From AP-15 sp963703665 (lineage in GTDB: Bacteria > Pseudomonadota > Alphaproteobacteria > ATCC43930 > CGMCC-115725): a DNA stretch of 64,000 bases. A model generated the notes under the pieces. It was not told the DNA's origin. It worked only from the letters and a program-made list of their open reading frames with translations, and searched no databases. Positions 8,016 through 18,275 of the stretch are shown here, in pieces. Location: assembly GCA_963703665.1 (NCBI GenBank), contig CAVPFB010000008.1, positions 62,001 through 126,000 on the forward strand, read 5' to 3'. The translations under genes were made by a program, and so were the position numbers. Every line of letters begins with the position of its first letter. The first letter of the stretch is position 1.

Positions 8016-8253
8016 GCAGTGCGTCGCGGTCAAGGGGACCCGCCCCGATCGGCCAACCCTTCTCCACGCGAGCGCGAGTGCGGGCGAGGGCGGCCTCCTG
8101 TTCGGGGGTCAGAACGCGGCGCCCAAGGATCGGCACCAGGCGTGCGACCGGCGCGCCCTTGCGGGTGATCACATATTCCTCGCCGGCCTCGACCTCGCGG
8201 ATGCAGCGGGCAAAAGCCTGATTAGCCTCGCGCAGGGTTATCGTCTTGCTCAT
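8002..8253 (-). CDS. Phd/YefM-family antitoxin
   Basis: The product has 83 residues. MSKTITLREANQAFARCIRE, then VEAGEEYVITRKGAPVARLV, is the Phd/YefM fold, which binds its own promoter and neutralises the partner toxin through a disordered C-terminus (here LTPEQEAALARTRARVEKGW). The gene is upstream of, and overlaps by 14 bases, a PIN-domain toxin gene, the standard arrangement in which antitoxin is made first. If the toxin gene is truly broken this antitoxin is an orphan. The promoter should lie in the 187 bp between 8254 and 8440, shared with the divergent transporter operon. Confidence 0.85.
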   Translation of the reverse strand: MSKTITLREANQAFARCIREVEAGEEYVITRKGAPVARLVPILGRRVLTPEQEAALARTRARVEKGWPIGAGPLDRDALHERR

Positions 8254-8440
8254 CTTCGGACTGCCGAATTGGTTATGAGCCCATTACGAGCCCATAAGGT
8301 GGCGCGAAGCGTGCTACTGCTACCTGCAAGCGCCGACATCGCCCGCCTCCGCCCCCGCCCCGCTGGCCCGCCTTTTGCACTGTGAGCGGGAGACGTGATC
8401 GCGTAAGGTCGGCGGTACAACGAAAAGCGGACAGGGGCAG

Positions 8441-10033
8441 ATGAGCATTTTCTCCCGAACCCTGCGACTGGCGGCCTTCGGGCTGTGCCTGTTTGCGGGA
8501 TCGGCATGGGCGCAGTCGGCGCCGACCATAAAGACGTTGCGCTTCATCCCGCAGGCGGACCTCAGAAGCATCGATCCGATCTGGACGACCGCGTATGTCA
8601 CGCGCAATTTCGGCTATCTGGTGTTCGACACGCTCTTCGCGCTCGACAAGAACTTCAAGCCGCAGCCGCAGATGGTCGATCGCTGGACCGTCAGCGCCGA
8701 CAAGCTCAGCTACGCCTTCACCTTGCGCGACGGCCTCAAATGGCATGACGGGCAGCCGGTCCGCGCCGTCGATTGCGTGGCCTCGATCGAGCGCTGGGGC
8801 AAGCGCGACCCGTTCGGCCAAAAGCTGATGGAGGCGGTCGGCGAGATCAAGCCAACTGGCGACAAGAGCTTTGCGATCAGCCTCAAGACGCCATTTCCGC
8901 TGCTGCTCAGCGCGCTCGGCAAATTGTCGAGCAACGTGCCGTTCATGATGCCTGAACGCTTGGCCAAGACCGACCCATACCAGCAGATCCCGGAGGCGAT
9001 CGGCTCCGGCCCGTTCAAATTCGTCAAATCGGAATGGGTCCCCGGCAACAAGGTGGTGTTTGTCAAAAATACCGAATACGTGCCGCGCAAAGAGCCGCCG
9101 AGCTTCGCCTCGGGCGGCAAGGTGGCCAAGGTCGACCGCGTCGAATGGCTCTACATCCCGGATTCGGCGACCGCGTCCGCGGCGCTCAATTCCGGCGAAG
9201 CGGACTGGTACGAGCAGCCCCCGACCGACCTGTTGCCGGTGTTCGCCAGCAACCCCGACGTCGTCGTCGCCACCGTCGATCCGCTCGGCAACCAGGGGAT
9301 CTTGCGCTTCAACCAGACGCAGCCGCCGTTCGACAATGTGAAGCTGCGCCTGGCGGTGCTGAACCTCGTCGACCAGCAGGACTATATGCGCGCCGCCGCC
9401 GGCAATCCCAAATATTGGAAGACCTGCGCGGCGCTGTTCGGGTGCGGCACCCCGTTCGAGACCAATGCCGGCGCTGAGGCGCTGTTAAAGGCGCCGAACC
9501 TCGGCAAGGCCAAAGAGCTGATCGCCCAATCGGGCTACAAGGGCGAAAGGATCGTGCTGCTCGATGCGACCGACCAGCAGATCGTGCACGGGCAGGCGCT
9601 GGTCACTCTGGCGGCGTTGCGCCAGGCCGGGCTCAATGTCGATTTGCAGGCGATGGATTGGGGCACGCTGATCACCCGGCGGGCCTCGAAGGCGCCGATC
9701 GACAAGGGCGGGTGGAGCATCTTCCACACCTGGATCGCCGCTCCCGACCTCGCCTCGCCGGCGGTCAACGCCGCGCTGCGCGCCAATGACGGCAAGGCCT
9801 GGTTCGGCTGGCCGAACGATTCGAAGCTCGAAGGGCTGATCGATCAGTGGTTCAAGGCGCCCGATTTCGCCGGGCAGAAACAGCTCGCCGAGTCGATCCA
9901 GACCGAAGCCTACCAGGGCAACGTGCCCTATGTGCCGACCGGCCAGTTCGTGATCCCGACGGCCTACCGCAAAAATCTTCACGGAATCATCATCGCCCCG
10001 GTGGTCTTCTTCTGGAGCGTCGCCAAGGATTGA
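8441..10033 (+). CDS. Peptide ABC transporter substrate-binding protein (SBP family 5)
   Basis: The product has 530 residues, normal for DppA/OppA-type proteins. A signal peptide (residues 1-24, cleavage after AWA) leads to a periplasmic protein. SBP_bac_5 signatures follow: LRFIPQADLRSIDPIWTTAY, YAFTLRDGLKWHDGQPV, IGSGPFKFVKSEWVPGNKVV and a late FHTWIAAPDL block. It captures di- or oligopeptides (or other amphipathic ligands; the family is broad) and hands them to the two permeases encoded next. It is the first of five co-oriented genes: binding protein, permease, permease, ATPase, ATPase, with short gaps. The start follows an AGGGGCAG ribosome binding site. Confidence 0.93.
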   Translation: MSIFSRTLRLAAFGLCLFAGSAWAQSAPTIKTLRFIPQADLRSIDPIWTTAYVTRNFGYLVFDTLFALDKNFKPQPQMVDRWTVSADKLSYAFTLRDGLKWHDGQPVRAVDCVASIERWGKRDPFGQKLMEAVGEIKPTGDKSFAISLKTPFPLLLSALGKLSSNVPFMMPERLAKTDPYQQIPEAIGSGPFKFVKSEWVPGNKVVFVKNTEYVPRKEPPSFASGGKVAKVDRVEWLYIPDSATASAALNSGEADWYEQPPTDLLPVFASNPDVVVATVDPLGNQGILRFNQTQPPFDNVKLRLAVLNLVDQQDYMRAAAGNPKYWKTCAALFGCGTPFETNAGAEALLKAPNLGKAKELIAQSGYKGERIVLLDATDQQIVHGQALVTLAALRQAGLNVDLQAMDWGTLITRRASKAPIDKGGWSIFHTWIAAPDLASPAVNAALRANDGKAWFGWPNDSKLEGLIDQWFKAPDFAGQKQLAESIQTEAYQGNVPYVPTGQFVIPTAYRKNLHGIIIAPVVFFWSVAKD

Positions 10034-10044
10034 GAGGATCGGCG

Positions 10045-10986
10045 GTGTTCGCCTACATCGTCAGACGGATCCTCGCCACCGTGCCGGTCATGGCGGTGGT
10101 GGCACTGTTCGTGTTCGCGCTGTTGCATCTGAGCCCCGGCGACCCTGCGGCGATCATCGCCGGCGACACCGCGACCCCGGCCGACATCGCCCGCATCCAC
10201 CACGCGCTCGGGCTCGACCAGCCGCTCTATGTCCAGTTTGGGGAATGGGTCTGGGGCCTGCTGCACGGCGATTTCGGCATCTCGATCTTCACCAACATGC
10301 CGGTCTCGACCCTGATCGTGCAGCGGATCGAGCCGACCGTGACCTTGACGATCTCGACCCTCCTCGTCTCGGTGCTGGTGGCGATCCCGATGGGCGTGCT
10401 GGCGGCATGGAAGGCGGGCTCGTGGATCGACCGCACCGTCATGGTCTTTGCCGTGCTCGGGTTTTCGGTGCCGGTCTTCGTCATCGCCTACGTGCTGATC
10501 TATCTGTTCGCGGTGCGCGCCGATCTCTTGCCGGTCCAGGGTTTTGTCGGCCTCGACCGCGGCCTGTGGCCGTTCGTGTCGCATCTGGTGATGCCGACCC
10601 TGGCATTGGCCATGGTCTATACCGCACTGATCGCACGCATGACCCGCGCCAGCATGCTCGACGTGCTGGCGCAGGACTATATCCGCACCGCGCAGGCCAA
10701 GGGCCTGTCGAACGACAAAATTTTGCTCGGGCATGCGCTCAAGAATGCGGCGGTGCCGATCGTGACGATCATCGGCATCGGCTTCGCGCTGTTGATCTCG
10801 GGGGTCGTCGTCACCGAGACTGTATTCGCGATCCCGGGCCTGGGGCGCCTCACCGTCGACGCGATCCTGCGCCGCGACTATCCGATCATCCAGGGGATCA
10901 TCCTGATCTTTTCGGCCGGCTATGTGCTGGTCAACCTGTTGGTCGATCTCAGCTACACCTTTCTCGACCCGCGCATCCGCTATTGA
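10045..10986 (+). CDS. Peptide ABC transporter permease, DppB type
   Basis: From a GTG at 10045 (GAGAGGATC just upstream, 11 bp after the previous stop) the product has 313 residues. It is an inner-membrane protein with about six helices and the DppB N-terminus (FAYIVRRILATVPVMAVVAL, LLHLSPGDPAAIIAG). The cytoplasmic EAA loop that docks the ATPase is at YIRTAQAKGLSNDKILLGHA, followed by LKNAAVPIVTIIG. In-frame sequence before 10045 belongs to the end of the binding-protein gene in another frame. A 152-bp gap with a dispersed palindrome separates it from the second permease. Confidence 0.93.
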   Translation: MFAYIVRRILATVPVMAVVALFVFALLHLSPGDPAAIIAGDTATPADIARIHHALGLDQPLYVQFGEWVWGLLHGDFGISIFTNMPVSTLIVQRIEPTVTLTISTLLVSVLVAIPMGVLAAWKAGSWIDRTVMVFAVLGFSVPVFVIAYVLIYLFAVRADLLPVQGFVGLDRGLWPFVSHLVMPTLALAMVYTALIARMTRASMLDVLAQDYIRTAQAKGLSNDKILLGHALKNAAVPIVTIIGIGFALLISGVVVTETVFAIPGLGRLTVDAILRRDYPIIQGIILIFSAGYVLVNLLVDLSYTFLDPRIRY

Positions 10987-11024
10987 AATTTGACCAGAAT
11001 GGGCCAATCAACAGAAAATATACA

Positions 11025-11105
11025 CGTCATCGCCGGACTTGTTCCGGCGATCCACGTCTTGGCCGCCGCAAAGGCGTGGATCACCGGGACAAACCCGATG
11101 AAGAC
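11025..11105. repeat. Dispersed palindromic repeat inside the transporter operon (family A)
   Basis: The stem CGCCGGA (11031-11037)/TCCGGCG (11043-11049) is followed by ATCCACG (11050-11056) and its complement CGTGGAT (11075-11081), then a GGGACAAACCCGATGA tail. The same arrangement (GCCGGG-loop-CCCGGC, then ATCCACG...CGTGGAT) occurs at 29871-29950, so the two are copies of one intergenic family. This copy sits between the two permease genes and might lower expression of the distal genes. Confidence 0.7.
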
Positions 11106-11138
11106 GAATACAGAACAGAGGTGAGAAGAAGCGGCGAG

Positions 11139-12023
11139 ATGACCGTAGCGCCGACCGATCTTGCCGTTATCGCCGCCCCGGCCATGCGCCGCCGCGGGCT
11201 GCGCACCTATGTCCGCCGCCATCCGACCGTCGTCGTCGGCGCCGTCCTGCTCGGCCTGATGGTGCTGATGGCGATGCTGGCGCCCTATCTCGGCACCGTC
11301 GACCCGCAGGCCTTGGCGCCGATCGATCGGCTGCAGTGGCCGTCGTGGCAGCACTGGTTCGGCACCGACATGCTCGGCCGCGACGTCTATAGCCGCACGG
11401 TTTACGGCGCCCGCGTGTCGCTGACGGTCGGGCTCAGCGTGGCGCTGCTCAGCGTCGCGTTCGGGCTGGTCTTCGGGCTCGTCACCGGGTTCAACCGCTG
11501 GGCCGATGCGATCCTGATGCGGATCATGGACGGGCTGATGTCGATCCCGTCGGTATTGATCGCGATCGCGCTGATGGCGCTGACCCGCGCCAGCCTGCAG
11601 AACGTGGTCTTCGCGATCACCGTCGGCGAGGTCCCGCGAGTGACCCGCCTGGTGCGCGGTATTGTCCTCACCTTGCGCGATCTGCCGTTTGTGGAGGCCG
11701 CGCTGGCCAGCGGCACCAGCCTGCCGCGCATCCTGTGGCGCCACATCGTGCCCAACACCGTGCCGCCGCTGCTGGTGCAGGGCACCTACGTCGCCGCCTC
11801 GGCGATGATCGTCGAGGCGATCCTCTCGTTCCTCGGCGTCGGCACGCCGCCCAACATTCCGAGCTGGGGCAACATCATGGCCGAGGGCCGCAGCCTGTTT
11901 CAGGTCGCATATTACATCGTGCTGTTCCCCGGGGCGTTTCTGTCGGTCGCCGTCCTCGCAATCAACCTGCTCGGCGACGGGCTGCGGGACGCGCTCGATC
12001 CGCGCCTCGCCCGGCGGATGTAG
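11139..12023 (+). CDS. Peptide ABC transporter permease, DppC type
   Basis: The product has 294 residues from the ATG at 11139. A cytoplasmic lead precedes the first helix (VVVGAVLLGLMVLMAMLAPY). The DppC hallmark HWFGTDMLGRDVYSRTVYGA follows at about residues 79-98, and the EAA loop is VEAALASGTSLPRILWRHIV. The C-terminal SFLGVGTPPNIPSWGNIMAE and GDGLRDALDPRL are strongly conserved in DppC/OppC proteins. It pairs with the DppB-type permease to form the channel. The longer upstream frame overlaps the first permease and the repeat and is not real. The ATPase gene begins 3 bp after the stop. Confidence 0.93.
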   Translation: MTVAPTDLAVIAAPAMRRRGLRTYVRRHPTVVVGAVLLGLMVLMAMLAPYLGTVDPQALAPIDRLQWPSWQHWFGTDMLGRDVYSRTVYGARVSLTVGLSVALLSVAFGLVFGLVTGFNRWADAILMRIMDGLMSIPSVLIAIALMALTRASLQNVVFAITVGEVPRVTRLVRGIVLTLRDLPFVEAALASGTSLPRILWRHIVPNTVPPLLVQGTYVAASAMIVEAILSFLGVGTPPNIPSWGNIMAEGRSLFQVAYYIVLFPGAFLSVAVLAINLLGDGLRDALDPRLARRM

Positions 12024-12026
12024 CGG

Positions 12027-13086
12027 ATGGCCGGGACCGCCGCCGCCTACGCCGCCGCCATCCCGGCGGCGCCGCACGTCGCGGCCGAGCCGATCCTCGA
12101 GGTCGCCGATCTGAAGACCTGGTTCTTCACCCGAGACGGCGTGGTCCGCGCCGTCGACGGGGTGTCGTTTAATGTGCTGCCCGGTGAAACCCTGGCGATC
12201 GTCGGCGAGAGCGGCTGCGGCAAGAGCGTCACCGCGCTCTCGATCCTGCGCCTGATTGCGTCGCCTTCCGGGCGCATCGTCTCCGGCGCGATCCATTTTG
12301 CCGGCCGCGACCTGCTGGCCTTGAGCGAGGCGCGGATGCGGCAGGTCCGCGGCAACGAGATCTCGATGGTCTTTCAAGAGCCGATGACCTCGCTCAACCC
12401 GGTGCTGACGATCGGCCGTCAGATCGCCGAGACCTTGACCCTCCATCAGGGGCTCGGCCGCGCCGCCGCCCTCGCCAGGGCGGTCGACATGCTGCGTCTG
12501 GCGCACATTCCCGAGGCCGCGCGGCGCATCGGCGAATACCCGCACCAGCTCTCGGGCGGCATGCGTCAGCGGGTGATGATCGCGATGGCGCTCGCCTGCA
12601 ACCCGAAGCTCCTGATCGCGGACGAGCCGACGACCGCGCTCGACGTGACGATCCAGGCGCAGATCCTCGACCTGATGCGCGAATTGAAGCAGCGGATCGA
12701 CGCCGCGATCGTGCTGATTACCCATGATCTGGGCGTCGTCGCCGAGATGGCGCAGCGCGTCGTCGTCATGTATGCCGGCCGCATGGCCGAAGCGGCGTCG
12801 GTTTCGGCGCTGTTCCGCCGGCCGCTTCACCCCTACACCAGGGGGCTGCTCAAATCGGTGCCGCGGCTCGGCGCGTCGCTCGACCGGGCATATCCGCCGC
12901 GCCTGGCCGAGATCCCTGGCACCGTGCCCTCGCTGAGCGAGGCGATTGTCGGCTGTGCGTTTGCCGACCGTTGCACCTTTGCGACCGATATTTGCCGTCG
13001 CCAGGCGCCGCCGTTCGAGGCGAAGGAGCCCGGCCATTTCGCCGCCTGCTTTCATTCCGATCGGGTGGCCGATCAGGTAGCCGCTC

Positions 13087-13094
<8 letters not shown>
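12027..13094 (+). CDS. Peptide ABC transporter ATP-binding protein, DppD type
   Basis: The product has 355 residues. The nucleotide-binding domain shows Walker A GESGCGKS (60-67), the Q-loop VFQEPMTSLNP, the signature LSGGMRQRV, Walker B LLIADEPTTALD and the H-loop THDLG. The C-terminal oligopeptide/dipeptide domain has the cysteine pattern GCAFADRCTFATDICRRQ, a site that holds a 4Fe-4S cluster in some family members. The first 20 residues are Ala-rich and may be partly untranslated if a later start is used. It overlaps the next ATPase gene by 8 bases. Confidence 0.94.
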
Positions 13095-14207
<1,113 letters not shown>

Positions 14208-14208
<1 letters not shown>

Positions 14209-15134
14209 TGCGCGCCGTCCTTGTCTTGCTGATGGCGTTGTTGTTCAGCGGAGCGGCGGCGGCGCAGGACAATGCGGCCGAGGAGGCGGCGAACCGCGCG
14301 GCGGTGCTGCACCGCCTGCCGGCCGATGCGGCGCAGCGTCTGTTCGGCCGCGAGGAGACGCCGGCGCCGGGTCCGGCCCAAGCGATCGGCGCCTATGAGC
14401 GCGGCTGTCTCGAAGGAGCGGTGCAATTGCCGGCCGACGGGCCGAACTGGCAGGTCATGCGCCCGTCGCGCGACCGCGCCTGGGGTCACCCGGCATTGAT
14501 CGGTTTTATCGAGCGGCTGGCGCCGAAATTGCCTGAAGAGGCCGGCTGGCCCGGGCTGCTGATCGGCGACATCGCCCAGCCGCGCGGCGGCCCGATGCTG
14601 ACCGGGCACGGCTCGCATCAGCTCGGGATCGAGGCCGACATCTGGCTGACGCCGATGCCCGACCGGCGGCTGAGCCTCTCTGATCGCGACAACATGTCGG
14701 CGGTCCACGTCGTCGCCGCGGATGGCGATGATGTCGATCCTGCGGTCTGGACGGCGGCGGACCGCCGCGTGCTCGAGGCGTTCGCGCGCCAGCCGCAGGT
14801 CGCGCGGATGTTCGTCAACCCGGCGATCAAGCGCGCGCTCTGCCGCGAGGCCGGGGCGGACCGGGGCTGGCTCAACAAGATCCGGCCGTGGTGGGGGCAC
14901 ACCTCGCATTTCCATCTGCGCCTGTCCTGCCCGGCGGGCGAGCCGGAATGCCATAATCAGCCCCCGCCGCCGCCAGGTGACGGCTGCGGCAAGCAGCTCG
15001 CCTGGTGGTTTACCCCCGAGGCGCGCCATCCGCCGCCCTCGCACGCGCGGCCGCTTCTGATCGGCGATCTGCCGCGCGCCTGCGCCCGGCTCGTCGCCGC
15101 CCCCGGCAGGACGCGCTCGGTCGAGACCCGCTAG
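14208..15134 (+). CDS. mepA: Penicillin-insensitive murein endopeptidase (M74)
   Basis: MepA cuts D-alanyl-meso-diaminopimelate cross-links in peptidoglycan in the periplasm. The 308-residue product has a signal peptide (1-19, cleavage after AAA). The M74 LAS-type zinc site is complete: GHGSHQLGIEADIWL carries the first His and the Asp, and WWGHTSHFHLRLSC the last His. The segment GLLIGDIAQPRGGPMLTGHG is also typical. The start codon overlaps the stop of the transporter operon (TGATG), so it is co-translated with it; this suggests uptake of released murein peptides, an inference from context. The proline-rich stretch near residue 250 (QPPPPPGDGCG) is usual for the family. Confidence 0.93.
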
Positions 15135-15223
15135 CACGCCCCGGCCGCGCCGCGCCGGCCGATGCTTGGCGGCTCCCGCCCACGCCCCATATCTTTCGAC
15201 GTGTCTTCGGTCGGAGAGAAACG

Positions 15224-17035
15224 ATGCGCGTGCAGGCAGCGGCGGAAATGGCGGCGGGGGAGCGCAAGGCGGCGCTCGGCGCGTTGCCGAATTGGGATCT
15301 GTCCGACCTCTATCCCGGCCCCGACAGTCCGGAGCTCACTCGCGACCTGGTCCGGCTGGCCGACGATGCCGAAGCCTTTCGGCGGCGCCACGAGGGGCGG
15401 CTGGCCGAGCTTTCGGGGGCGGAGTTGGGCCGTGCGGTCGAAAACTACGAGGCCATGCAGGAGCTGAGCGGCCGGATCATCAGCTACGCCTCGCTGGTCC
15501 ATGCCGGCAATCTTGCCGATCCCGAGATCGGCCGCTTCTACCAGACGATCCAGGAGCGGATCAACGCGATTTCGACGACCCTTCTGTTCTTCACCCTCGA
15601 ATTGAACCGCCTCGACGACGCCGCCCTTGCCGGGAAAGCGGCCGACCCGGCGCTCGCCCGCTATCGGCCGTGGCTGCGCGACATCCGCGCCTTTCGCCCG
15701 CACCAGCTGTCGGACGAAGCCGAAACTCTGCTGCACGAGAAATACGTCGCCGGCCGCGCCGCCTGGACCCGGCTGTTCGACGAAACCGTCGCCGATCTGC
15801 GCTTTCCCATTCGAGGCCGGGACTTGACCGAAGCTGAGGCGCTCGACCTCCTATCCGACCGCGACCCCGAGCTGCGCCGCGACGCCGCCCACAGCGTCGG
15901 CGAGGTGCTGGGAAAAAACGCGCGCACTTTTGCGCTGATCACGAACACGCTCGCCAAGGATAAGGAGATCGAGGATCGCTGGCGTCGGTTCGCGCGGCCG
16001 ATTTCGTCGCGCAATCTCGCGAACGTCGTCGAGGACGAAGTCGTCGACGCGCTGATCGCCGCGGTTCGCGACAGCTACCCCGGTCTGTCGCATCGCTATT
16101 ACCGGATGAAGGCGCGCTGGTTCGGGGTCGAGGCCCTGCCGTTCTGGGATCGGAACGCGCCGTTGCCCGAGGACGACGACCGGCTGATCCCGTGGCCCGA
16201 GGCCGAGGCGACGGTGTTGTCGGCTTATGGCGCCTTCTCGCCGGAGATGGCGATGGTCGGCCGGCGCTTCTTCGCCGCCCCGTGGATCGACGCGCCGGTG
16301 CGGCCGGGCAAGGCGTCGGGCGCCTTTGCCCACCCGACGGTGCCGGCGGCGCACCCCTATCTGCTGCTGAACTATCAGGGGCGGGTGCGCGACGTGATGA
16401 CCCTGGCGCATGAGCTGGGCCATGGCGTCCATCAGGTGCTGGCCGCCCGGCAAGGCTATCTGATGGCCGACACCCCGTTGACCCTGGCCGAAACCGCCTC
16501 GGTCTTTGGCGAGATGCTGACGTTCCGCGCGCTGCTCGCGCGTGAAACGGACCCACGGCGGCGCAAGATCATGCTCGCCGGCAAGGTCGAGGACATGCTG
16601 AACACCGTGGTTCGGCAGATCGCCTTCGCCACCTTCGAGATCCGGGTGCACGACGAGCGCCGCGAGGCCGAGCTGACCCCCGACCGGCTCGCCGAAATCT
16701 GGCTGGAGGTGCAGCGTGAGAGCCTCGGGCCGGCGATCCGCCTCGACGGCGTCTACCGCCATTACTGGTCCTATATCCCGCATTTCATCCACACGCCGTT
16801 TTATGTTTATGCCTATGCGTTCGGCGACTGCCTGGTGAACTCGCTGTACGCGGCTTACCAGGACGCGCATCTGGGTTTTGCCGAGCGCTATCTCGACATG
16901 CTGCGCGCCGGCGGCACCCTGCGGCACCGCGAGCTGTTGGCGCCGTTCGGCCTCGACGCCGCCGACCCGGCATTCTGGTCGAAGGGCCTGTCGGTCGTCA
17001 CCGGCTTTATCGACGAGCTCGAACGCCTCGGCTGA
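15224..17035 (+). CDS. Oligoendopeptidase F-type metallopeptidase (M3)
   Basis: The product has 603 residues from the ATG at 15224, preceded by GGAGAGAAACG. The zinc motif LAHELGHGVHQV (HExGH) sits at about residues 397-408, and the downstream LAETASVFGEML supplies the third ligand Glu. LPNWDLSDLYPG near the N-terminus and PHFIHTPFYVYAYAFGDCLV near the C-terminus are hallmarks of the alphaproteobacterial PepF/M3 group. It is a cytoplasmic enzyme that trims oligopeptides of about 7-20 residues. Its position after the peptide importer and MepA suggests that it degrades imported peptides. The longer frame starting at 15005 runs through mepA and is rejected. Confidence 0.94.
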   Translation: MRVQAAAEMAAGERKAALGALPNWDLSDLYPGPDSPELTRDLVRLADDAEAFRRRHEGRLAELSGAELGRAVENYEAMQELSGRIISYASLVHAGNLADPEIGRFYQTIQERINAISTTLLFFTLELNRLDDAALAGKAADPALARYRPWLRDIRAFRPHQLSDEAETLLHEKYVAGRAAWTRLFDETVADLRFPIRGRDLTEAEALDLLSDRDPELRRDAAHSVGEVLGKNARTFALITNTLAKDKEIEDRWRRFARPISSRNLANVVEDEVVDALIAAVRDSYPGLSHRYYRMKARWFGVEALPFWDRNAPLPEDDDRLIPWPEAEATVLSAYGAFSPEMAMVGRRFFAAPWIDAPVRPGKASGAFAHPTVPAAHPYLLLNYQGRVRDVMTLAHELGHGVHQVLAARQGYLMADTPLTLAETASVFGEMLTFRALLARETDPRRRKIMLAGKVEDMLNTVVRQIAFATFEIRVHDERREAELTPDRLAEIWLEVQRESLGPAIRLDGVYRHYWSYIPHFIHTPFYVYAYAFGDCLVNSLYAAYQDAHLGFAERYLDMLRAGGTLRHRELLAPFGLDAADPAFWSKGLSVVTGFIDELERLG

Positions 17036-17122
17036 ATCGGCGTCCGGCTGGCGCTCCGTGCAGAGCCGGCGCTATCGTCGCGCCGGAACATGCCCGAACC
17101 GTTCCGTCAGGAGAATCCGAAC

Positions 17123-17824
17123 ATGGCGAAATCGAGCTATCAATCCGCGCTGATCGTCGGCGCCGGGCGGGGCCTCAGCGCCTCTCTGACGCGGCTGTTT
17201 GCCGGCGAGGGGATGCAGGTGGCGCTGGCGGCGCGCGACGCCGATAAACTCTCGCCGCTGTGCGCCGAGACCGGGGCCAAGGCCTTTGCCTGCGACGCGG
17301 TCGACCCGGCCCAGGTGGCGCGGATGTTCGCCGCGGTCGAGAGCGCCATCGGCGCGCCGCAGGTCGTCGTCTACAACGCCAGCGCCCGCGCCCGCGGCCC
17401 GGTCGCCGAGCTGGTCCCGGCCGAGGTCGAGCGCGCGATCATGGTCAGCGCCTATGGCGGGTTTTTGGTGGCGCGCGAGGCGGTCGCCCGGATGCTGCCG
17501 AAACGGCAGGGGGCGGTGCTGTTCACCGGCGCCTCGGCCAGCGTCAAGGGCTACCCGCTGTCGGCGCCCTTTGCGATGGGCAAGTTCGCGCTGCGCGGCC
17601 TTGCCCAGAGCATGGCGCGCGAGCTGGCGCCGCAGGGCATCCACGTCGCCCACTTTGTGATCGACGGGGCGATCCGCAATCCGGGCCGGGTCGAGCCGGC
17701 GGACAAGCCCGACAGCATGCTCGATCCCGACGCGATCGCCGCGACTTATCTCGGCGTGCTCGCTCAGCCGCGCTCGGCCTGGGCCTGGGAAGTCGAATTA
17801 CGGCCGTGGGTCGAACGCTTCTAG
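17123..17824 (+). CDS. SDR-family protein lacking the catalytic tyrosine
   Basis: The product has 233 residues from the ATG at 17123 (CAGGAG nine bases upstream); an in-frame ATG at 17090 would add 11 residues. The Rossmann start ALIVGAGRGLSASL departs from the usual GxxxGxG because the last Gly is Ser. The NNAG motif is replaced by YNAS. The active-site YxxxK is FAMGK, so the catalytic Tyr is Phe while Lys remains; the Ser region is TGASASVKG. Similar proteins are common in alphaproteobacteria as unassigned SDRs. Either the chemistry differs or the protein binds cofactor without classical oxidoreductase activity. It is 87 bp after the oligopeptidase gene, on the same strand. Confidence 0.82.
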   Translation: MAKSSYQSALIVGAGRGLSASLTRLFAGEGMQVALAARDADKLSPLCAETGAKAFACDAVDPAQVARMFAAVESAIGAPQVVVYNASARARGPVAELVPAEVERAIMVSAYGGFLVAREAVARMLPKRQGAVLFTGASASVKGYPLSAPFAMGKFALRGLAQSMARELAPQGIHVAHFVIDGAIRNPGRVEPADKPDSMLDPDAIAATYLGVLAQPRSAWAWEVELRPWVERF

Positions 17825-17840
17825 ACCAAGCTGCAGCGGC

Positions 17841-17927
17841 GTCATTGCGGGGAACACAGCGAACGAAGCAATCTCGAACGAAGCAAGCGCCAATGGCTCG
17901 GGATTGCTTCGCTTCGCTCGCAATGAC
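17841..17927. repeat. Dispersed palindromic repeat (family B)
   Basis: GTCATTGCG (17841-17849) pairs with CGCAATGAC (17919-17927), and GCGAACGAAGCAATC with GATTGCTTCGCTTCGC inside. The left arm contains a short tandem duplication (two copies of GAACGAAGCAA). Elements with GTCATTGCGAGCGAAGCAATC arms are widespread in alphaproteobacterial intergenic DNA. It lies just after the SDR stop and could form a terminator-like hairpin. Confidence 0.7.
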
Positions 17928-18110
17928 CCAACGGGGGATTGGTGGCGCTACCTGATCGGAAATCGCTTTAGCATCGCGATTGAGGATTTCATCAGGCTGA
18001 TTTAATCCTTGCTTTGCTCGCCTTGCCGGCGAAATCCGGGTATCCCATCGCTGGCACGGGTCCTGGTTTTCGAGCCTATAGAGAATTCCAATCGCGCTAG
18101 ACGAGCGCCC

Positions 18111-18230
18111 GTGCGCCCTTCGAGATGGCCGCTTTGCGGCCTCCTCAGGATGACGAATACCTGATGTTCCCAAAGATGTTCGTCATGCTGAGGAGCGCTC
18201 GAAGGGCGCGTCTCGAAGCACGCACAGCGG
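18111..18230. repeat. Dispersed palindromic repeat (family C)
   Basis: The left arm has TGCGCCCTTCGAGA, a small GCCGC-TTT-GCGGC hairpin and CTCCTCAGGATGACGAA. The right arm has TTCGTCATGCTGAGGAGCGC and CTTCGAG-type sequence ending TCTCGAAGCACGCACAG. The same blocks in the same order occur at 58921-59040, so these are two copies of one family. The rest of the 450-bp gap between 17825 and 18275 holds family B and no recognisable gene. Confidence 0.75.
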
Positions 18231-18275
18231 TAATGCGGCATTTCTTTCACCCGCTCGATTCGTCGGTAAAGCACA

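Noticed and set aside
10980..13055. 691-codon minus-strand open frame
   Set aside because: It is antisense to the DppC- and DppD-type genes, is rich in Arg, Asp, Gln and His without domain resemblance, and reflects the high GC of the real genes.
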